From: Trichosphaerium sp. ATCC 40318
Taxonomy: Eukaryota; Discosea; Flabellinia; Trichosidae
Assembly: GCA_038496445.1 (NCBI GenBank)
Contig: JALMLS010000543.1
Span: 1 to 27,283, forward strand
Direction of reading: 5' to 3'
Length of the DNA: 27,283 nucleotides
The first letter of the stretch is position 1; each line of letters begins with the position of its first letter. A program made the translations under genes and the position numbers. Below the pieces are notes generated by a model. The model did not search any database, was not told the origin of the DNA, and saw only the letters and a program-made list of their open reading frames with translations. Of the stretch, positions 21,472 to 27,283 are shown in pieces.

Positions 21472-23363
21472 ATGCGAATTGCTGTTATTTTCCTTTGTTT
21501 GGCGATTGCTAGCGCTGTAGCTATGCAATCCATGTCTATCAAGCGTACTAAGCCTGGTGTAAGCACTAACGACTTGAGAAATTTCCTTAGACTTGACCAT
21601 CCTGGCAAAAACATCCCTGTGGGCGGTAATATTGTTCCTCTTGGTATTTTTTATATTGAGGTAACAATTGGCTCTCCTCCCGTCATTTTCAATGTTGCTT
21701 TCGACACTGGTACGTTTAAACGCCCACATACACCGTACGTCGCTAACAAGAACAGGAAGCGGCGATTTAATTGTACCAGGCGAAGGTTGTGTAGGATGTC
21801 ATCTAGAAAGTACGTAATACCCATAAAAATGATAGTAATTGTATTAGAGGAGGGTATTTACGTTCCTGAAAACTCCACGAGCTCAAAGAAAGTTGACTGT
21901 GAATTCTTTACTTGCCCTAAATGCGTCGTACGCTCTTTATACTTTCAACACCCCTTTACTGATTAACATACTCGCTAATAGAACCAACAATGCGCTTTCA
22001 AAAACACGTACGACTTTTCGAACTGAAAACTTTCCTTTTTCGTTTTATATGGCTTTAACTGCTTGCAAATATGACATTACCGTGTGCTGCAGTATATGAA
22101 CATATTTTAAACGAACTTGTGGAACACAGTGCAGAGAAACGACTTGATTTTTTTTTTCAAACTTTTTTTTTCTTTTTTGCTAACTTTTTTGACCTTGTAG
22201 CTACGAAACATGTAATATCACTGATCCAAACCAACCTTGTACTGTAAGCGGTCCTGTATACGAAGATGTAACTGCTCTTGCTGGTCTCAGCACACCTGTT
22301 CGCTTTGGAACAATCGTACGAGATTTGTTTTAATCAATTCAGTTGACTTACTCGTTTTTTGACCTCTAGACTTTCCAAACAGCAAACTTTGAACAATTTT
22401 ATGTCATTGATGGTGTAATTGGTTTCGCAGATAGCTCTGGTTTTGGTGTACGTTTACTTTAAGTGACAATAAGTTGTATTGAACACTAACATGATAAACA
22501 AGGCCACAACACCTTTTGCTTCATTGGCAAAAGCAGGAAAGGTCGATAATGTATTCTCATGGTGTTTTAACGCTGGTAAATTTCCTCACTCTGGTGTTCT
22601 TACTATTGGTGGTGCTGATCCTAAATACTACACTGGTGAGATCTCATACACACCACTTACATCCGGATACTTCAAGCACGTTCACTTTATTGTGTTTCCT
22701 TGAAAATCAATAGTTTTTTTCTTACTTGTTCGTAGTGGCTACACTATTGATACCACGGGTTTGAGCCTTGGTCAAGACTCTATCAGATCTAGTAGTGCTG
22801 GTACGTAGTTGTATAAACGAGTTATACAGCAGGTTTTTTGTTAAATGTTTGATATTAGAGTACATTATTGATAGTGGTACCAATACCTTGCTTCTAAGCC
22901 AAGATGATTACCAATTGATCAAAAAGCAGTTCATTGGAAACTGTAATGGTGTCAGGTTACCTGGTATCTGCAACAGTGGAAAGACTTTCTTTGATGGTGT
23001 TTGCTTTGAGGTAAAAAAACCAAAAAACCAAACAAACTTGACACACGAGCTAGGTCTCTGCTGATGAGATGAAAGATTTCCCAACAGTATCAATGAAATT
23101 CTCTGGTGATGTAACCATGACAATGAGTGCTGAAGAGTATCTCTTACCAGATATTAAGAAAGGTAAAGAAACGTCAACTTTTCTTATTTTTTTCTGACTC
23201 CTTGTTTACAGGCGGTGACTACAAATGCTTTGGTATCCTTCCTAGTTCAATTCCTATTATTGGTGATGTCCTCATGAAGCCATACTACACCGTTATCGAC
23301 AATGCACAACAAAGATTCGGATTTGCTCCTGTAGATCGCACTGCTTGCCTAAAAGGAGTATAA
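21472..23363 (+). CDS. Secreted pepsin-family (A1) aspartyl protease
   Basis: ATG at 21472 begins a signal peptide (MRIAVIFLCLAIASAVAM) and a short propeptide. GIFYIEVTIGSPPVIFNVAFDTG then leads into the first catalytic motif. Exon 1 ends at 21709 in ACT-G with a GTACG donor, and the next exon continues GSGDLIVPGEGCVGC, giving DTGSGD. A Cys-rich part follows (STSSKKVDCEFFTCPKC, YETCNITDPNQPC). Then come VYEDVTALAGLSTPVRFG, VIDGVIGFADSSG, FSWCFNAGKF, GVLTIGGADPKYYTGEISY, and the second motif IIDSGTNTLLL. The end is FGILPSSIPIIGDVLMKPYYTVIDNAQQRFGFAP, with TAA at 23361-23363. Both catalytic aspartates are present, so it should be active as a secretory or vacuolar endopeptidase. The exons between about 21900 and 22200 are small and Cys-rich and their borders are not settled. 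Confidence 0.9.
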
Positions 23364-23590
23364 ATCACAAATAAACATATTTTTCTCGACACGGTTTTTG
23401 GTAGCTACTACCAAGCGTCCCTAAGTTTCAGTGGTCGTTACAGGCGTTCAGTTTTGGTCAAGTAAAATCTTTGCCAGTTGAAACTACAAAATAGTGTTTG
23501 GATCGATAGACAGCGTCATAATTACCATGTTGTAGATGAATACGCCATTATACGCGCATTGTAAGTTAATATAAGCCTGTACGTTTGAAA

Positions 23591-25879
23591 ATGTTAAATG
23601 TCACAGCTAGGAGATTGCCAAGCGCACTTAAAAACGAAAGCATCATTAAAACACGCTTTAAACGTACAATAACGAAAAAAAGACGTACCAAGGTACCAAG
23701 TGGATATTGGGATAGCAAAGACAATCAACGCACTTTTTTTGCCCGTGTAGAAGAGGAATTAGGCATTACAAAGCATGAACAGTGGTATTCAGTGTCAACA
23801 AATGATATTGCGTCTTTGGGAGGCAAAACAATGCTACTAAGGTATTATTGCGCGTCGTGACGCCCTCACAACTATTTTGAGGCAATAACTGCTTTTTTTT
23901 GATTTGTGATGCTTATTTGTTATTAGATATAGCAATTCCCTGTATAAAGCTCTATGTACATTATACCCAAAGGTTAATTGGATTAAATGGCGTTTCGTGT
24001 ACGAAATTCCACTTCTTTTTTGTTTTTTTTTCCAAGTTTCCTCTCTTCTCCGTTGTTCTGTTCTGAACATGATTTTATTGATACTCTAATAGAAAATTAC
24101 ATTCTCCAGATAATCACAGGGTTCAGATAAACATATTAGCGAAGGATATGAATGTTAAAACACTTGATGATTGGTATAATGTTAACTACAGTGAAATACG
24201 AAATAGAGGGATAAGTAATATTCTTACAAAGTGAGTTAGTTGTTGCACACGTGATATTGAAAAATAACAATATTTATTTAGATTCAGTGGGTCTATATAT
24301 AGGTGTCTTGAGGCTATATATAGCGATTATGATTGGCAATTATGGAAGTTCAAGTGCGTTCTTTATCCTTGAGATTTTTTTTATTTTTTTTTTCGGGTTC
24401 AACAGTTGATATAGATTCCTAATTCTTTTAGGAATCCTCCAAAAGGAGCTTATGGTGAAGGAAAATCTCAGATGTCTGCATCTGAAGATATGGCAGAGCA
24501 CCTCGGTATTAAAACATTTGATGGGTGGTACAATATATCAGGTAAAGATTTTCGGCGTAATGGCACTCTATCTCTACTCTCAAAGTAAGTTTGCAGAAAC
24601 GCATACTACTTAATTACCACCTAACATTTTTAAAAGGTACGACATGGATATTCCTTCAGCACTTCAATCTCTCTACCCAGTATACAATTGGGATGACAGT
24701 CAGTTTAAGTAAGTTCAAACTTAACTGATTTCTCATTTTTGGTTCTCACCAGTTTGCAAAGGTTCAAAAAGCGTATTATGACGCCTATGGCTAAGCTATG
24801 GAAATCAGGTGATCATGTCAATACGATGAGAATTCTTGAACAAAAACTTAAGGTCTATGAACCTGAATCATGGTACGTCATACAAAGCAGCTCTAATGTT
24901 AACTTAAGGAAGGTATCGAATATCACTTGCGCAGCTTTTAGAGCATGCTGGTGGTTCTGGTGTATACTTGGCGTTTCCCAATGTACTATCCTTGATGTAT
25001 CCAAATGTTAGATGGAGATGGAAATCATTTGCTTTGAGTAACAAGAAGTCTAGACAAAGGTAGCAACTTTTTAGCTATGTTTTTTTTTTGACTTGTGCAA
25101 GAATTTTGATTGAGAGCATCCGCAAGGTTCTACCTCAAGCTAAAGTTCTAGAAGAGCAATACATAGATGTAAGAGAGTATCAAAAATCTCTACTAAGTGT
25201 AGATGCGTTTTTACCAGAGTATAATCTAGCGTTTGAGTATCAAGGTAATTTCTAAAAAAAAAAAAAAGAAAGCGAATCAAAGTTGTTTAAGCACGCTAAA
25301 AATACAACCAAGGTGAACAACATTTTCATGATGTACTTCCGCATGATGTTCCTTCGGTTGTAAGTAAGGCAAGGGATGAAGAAAAGAGACACTTACTAAA
25401 AGAATCTGGTACTACAATGCTTCAAAGAAAAACCATTCTAAAATGGCACTAACTTTTTCATTCGAAAGGTGTAACACTTGTGGCTATTCCGTATTGGTAC
25501 CTTTTTAGAATTTCAATAATTTTAAACTACTTGAGAATTATACAATATCGTCATTATATTTTAAAGACAGACACTGTTCTGCTTACTTCAATATTGTAAC
25601 ATAAAAATAACACCTTTTTTTTTAAACTATGACGCATCTCTATTTGTTTTTAACTGCTTTCTTTGCAGGTGGAATGGTGATATAGATGTTCTAGGTGCCA
25701 CAATAATGTATTATAGAGAAGATATAAAATGTAATTGCAACTGGAAGGACGCTGAGCCTATTCTTATTGACGAGTTTGATGAGAACCCAAAATTTAAAAG
25801 AAAAATAGGAACTGTAATGAACCCTGCAAAGTTACTTGCTTGTACGTCTATTTTTTATCCCCATTGTAGTTATACATAA
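23591..25879 (+). CDS. Repeat protein with C-terminal PD-(D/E)XK-like nuclease domain (EYQGEQH family)
   Basis: ATG at 23591 starts a basic N-terminus (MLNVTARRLPSALKN...TITKKRRTK), possibly a mitochondrial presequence or a nuclear signal. Four repeats of about 65 residues follow. Their pattern is N-x-R-x-F/I..., (D/Q/G/S)WY(N/S)(V/I)S, then S-x-x-x-A-L-x-x-(L/I)YP-x-x-W. Examples: GYWDSKDNQRTFF / KHEQWYSV; TLDDWYNVNYSE / SGSIYRCLEAIY; TFDGWYNISGKD / IPSALQSLYPVYNW; EPESWYRISLAQ / FPNVLSLMYPNVRW. The C-terminus reads LLSVDAFLPEYNLAFEYQG|EQHFHDV, KARDEEKRHLL, ESG|VTLVAIPYW|WNGDID. D...E-x-Q-G-E-Q-H followed by RDEEK and IPYWW is the layout of a restriction-endonuclease-like domain found in several protists, fungi and phages (recalled, not searched). 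Introns split the motifs cleanly and the frame is intact. A GTACG donor at 25842 to TAG 25898 would instead make a split stop (T|AA, end 25900). One intron carries CACGTG (24248). Confidence 0.8.
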
Positions 25880-26136
25880 CATAATGATATCATTATAGAA
25901 CAATATCATTAACTCAAAATACCACCGAGCAATAACCTGCTTTCTTGTATAATTAAAAGATTTAACAAAACGTTGATGTGAAAAGTCTTGATTAAGAGAA
26001 AATCAATGAATGCTTTAATCAAAGTTACGCATTTATTGGTGGCGTCATAAATCAAATCTTATATGGAAAATAATATCTTGAACTTATCACGTGATGTGTA
26101 AAGGATACAACACACAAATAGCATGTGATGCATGTA

Positions 26137-26978
26137 TCAAGGAAAATAAGTGTTGCATAGTACGTGTGACACTGTGTCAAGTTCTGTTATGCTTTCTTTT
26201 AACGTATGACTGCTTTTAGTGTCATCATAGAAATAGCATCCCATTTTAAGCTGGTTAAGTCCATACCCAATAGGCTCAATAGTTGATTTTTTGGACCAAT
26301 CAACTTCTTTGCTCAACTTTTAAAGAAAATTAATTGGAAAAAGAAATAACAAAGAGACTAGCACTGCATCCATACTTTTTCACGAATTTGTTCCTCGATA
26401 AGTGCCAGGTCTACAATAGAGTTTAGAGGCCTCATAAATAGCGTATAAATTATTACTTAATTCACTAAGAGGCAGTAGTAGATGTAGAATGGCAAAACAT
26501 GAAGAGATTTTTAACTTTTGAAAGACTTGCCTGTTTCTGCATTAGCAGGTCTTATAATGAACTGAGCTTTGCATATAGGGAACTTTTTCTGCTTTTGTAT
26601 GTTTGAGGAATCATCCTACAAAATATCACATGAGCGATGACAAGTTTCGTAGTCAGTTTTTTTTTGAAGTACTTTTTTTTCCCAAGTGCGTTGTTCTTCT
26701 TTACTGAAAGACGATACTTGGTTAAACCACCGTAAAACGTTTTGTAATCGTTGATCTATCACCTTAGGCAGGTGTTCAAGTGCTTTAACATCTGCTGACG
26801 TTGGTTCAGAGCTATTATCATAATATCAACAGCCACAGCTTTTATATTGCATTATTTTACCCGTTTATGTATTTGTTAGTGCTTAGATGCGTATTCAGTG
26901 CCTCAAGTCCCTAAATCTGCGTTAGATTCAAACCATTCAATGAGCGCTTTCTTTATCATCGTAGTACTGTTTAGCCAT
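26137..26978 (-). CDS. eEF1B guanine-nucleotide exchange subunit (eEF1-beta type)
   Basis: Exons joined in frame: 26910-26861, 26811-26673, 26615-26531, 26410-26376, 26316-26137 (TGA). The protein recharges eEF1A with GTP in translation elongation. The first exons read ALNTHLSTNKYINGSEPTSADVKALEHLP and NVLRWFNQVSSF, the GST-C-like N-terminal domain of eEF1-beta. A short Lys-rich link follows. Then come FIIRPANAETDLALIEEQIREK, WSKKSTIEPIGYGLNQLKM and CYFYDD, the exchange domain. The intron 26530-26411 has a GC donor (ACAG|GCAAGT...TTGTAG), and the flanking codons join exactly. The 5' end is unresolved. ATG at 26978 (MAKQ, GTACT donor) is two bases into a codon, while exon 2 needs phase 0. A frame starting near 26958 (MIKKALIEWFESNADL) runs into exon 2 one base out of register. 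CACGTG lies just past the gene at 26088. Confidence 0.88.
26411..26530 (-). other. GC-AG intron in the eEF1B gene
   Basis: The exon ends ACA-G and the next begins AC-CTG, which makes GAC (Asp) in ...AETDLALIEEQ.... The intron starts GCAAGT and ends TTGTAG. No GT donor in the vicinity restores the frame. This is the only GC donor I needed in the window. Confidence 0.75.
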
Positions 26979-27283
26979 TGTTGATGAGTTGGTTTATCGG
27001 GTTTCCGTTGCACGATTTAAGTCAACCAATGTAGATATAGATACGCAGATAGTCAAAATCGTTCACGGTATTTTTCCAAACACAAAGTTTCCTTGTATCC
27101 ACTGCTCTCTAAGTGCCTATATCGCTATGTGCAGAAGTTTTGTAGCTCCTGAGGGTAAAATTATCTCTGTACGTGCGTCTTATTATTTTAGGAAAAAATT
27201 GCATGTGTATGGTCGTAATGGCTCCAAACCATTGCCAGTACGCTTGTAAACATCCCAAAAACTATCTCTGGAAATTTTGAAGG
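26979..27283. other. Right-hand edge, no gene resolved
   Basis: A plus-strand open frame covers about 26989-27249 (KIVHGIFPNTKFPCIHC), with a gtacgt...ttttag string inside, but no family is recognised. The 5' end of the eEF1B gene, its promoter, or a neighbouring gene's exon could all lie here. Confidence 0.3.

Noticed and set aside
26989-27249. 86-codon plus-strand frame at the right edge with CxxC
   Set aside because: No recognisable family, no ATG (it opens with TTG), and it overlaps where the eEF1B 5' end should lie. Left as unresolved.
1-27283. CRISPR arrays, bacterial operons, ribosome binding sites
   Set aside because: The window is clearly eukaryotic with spliceosomal introns, and no regularly spaced direct repeats were seen.

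Overview
The window is nuclear DNA from a compact, AT-rich unicellular eukaryote. Almost every gene is split by short introns (about 32 to 120 nt, mostly 45 to 100). The 5' splice sites are very often GTACG or GTAC, and the 3' ends are TAG or CAG, with some AAAG. Many introns carry T-rich tracts. TAA, TAG and TGA all act as ordinary stops. A Pro/Thr linker of PTKSPTKAPT type and a PPR-TrmB fusion are reminiscent of stramenopiles or other algal-type protists. That placement is an inference and the lineage is not proven here.

Layout, left to right: the 3' part of a RasGEF gene (+); a decayed LRR fragment (-); a five-exon DUF2306-like membrane protein (-); an intact F-box/LRR gene (-); a 67-bp inverted repeat in an otherwise empty stretch; a thioredoxin-like gene (-); a LamG-domain type I membrane protein (+), followed by decayed remains of a relative; a dopamine beta-hydroxylase-like copper monooxygenase with a DOMON domain (+); an RmlD/MAT2B-like NAD-dependent reductase (-); a PPR protein fused to a TrmB tRNA methyltransferase domain (-); a PA-domain seven-helix membrane protein (+); an F-box-like/MORN-variant protein (-); a pepsin-family aspartyl protease (+); a protein with several repeats ending in a PD-(D/E)XK-like nuclease domain (+); and the eEF1B guanine-exchange subunit (-).

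I assembled most genes exon by exon from reading frame, splice signals and family motifs. Several exon borders stay uncertain and are marked. There is no operon-like logic. A secretory or surface theme runs through the middle (LamG protein, DOMON monoox­ygenase, PA-7TM protein, aspartyl protease), interspersed with housekeeping genes (eEF1B, TrmB fusion). Divergent neighbours sit about 140 to 330 bp apart, so they probably share bidirectional promoters.

The most notable signals are the GTACG splice-donor preference, a strong excess of the palindrome CACGTG (19 copies, many in introns), the long inverted repeat, relics of LRR and LamG genes beside intact relatives, and the repeat-nuclease and PPR-TrmB architectures.
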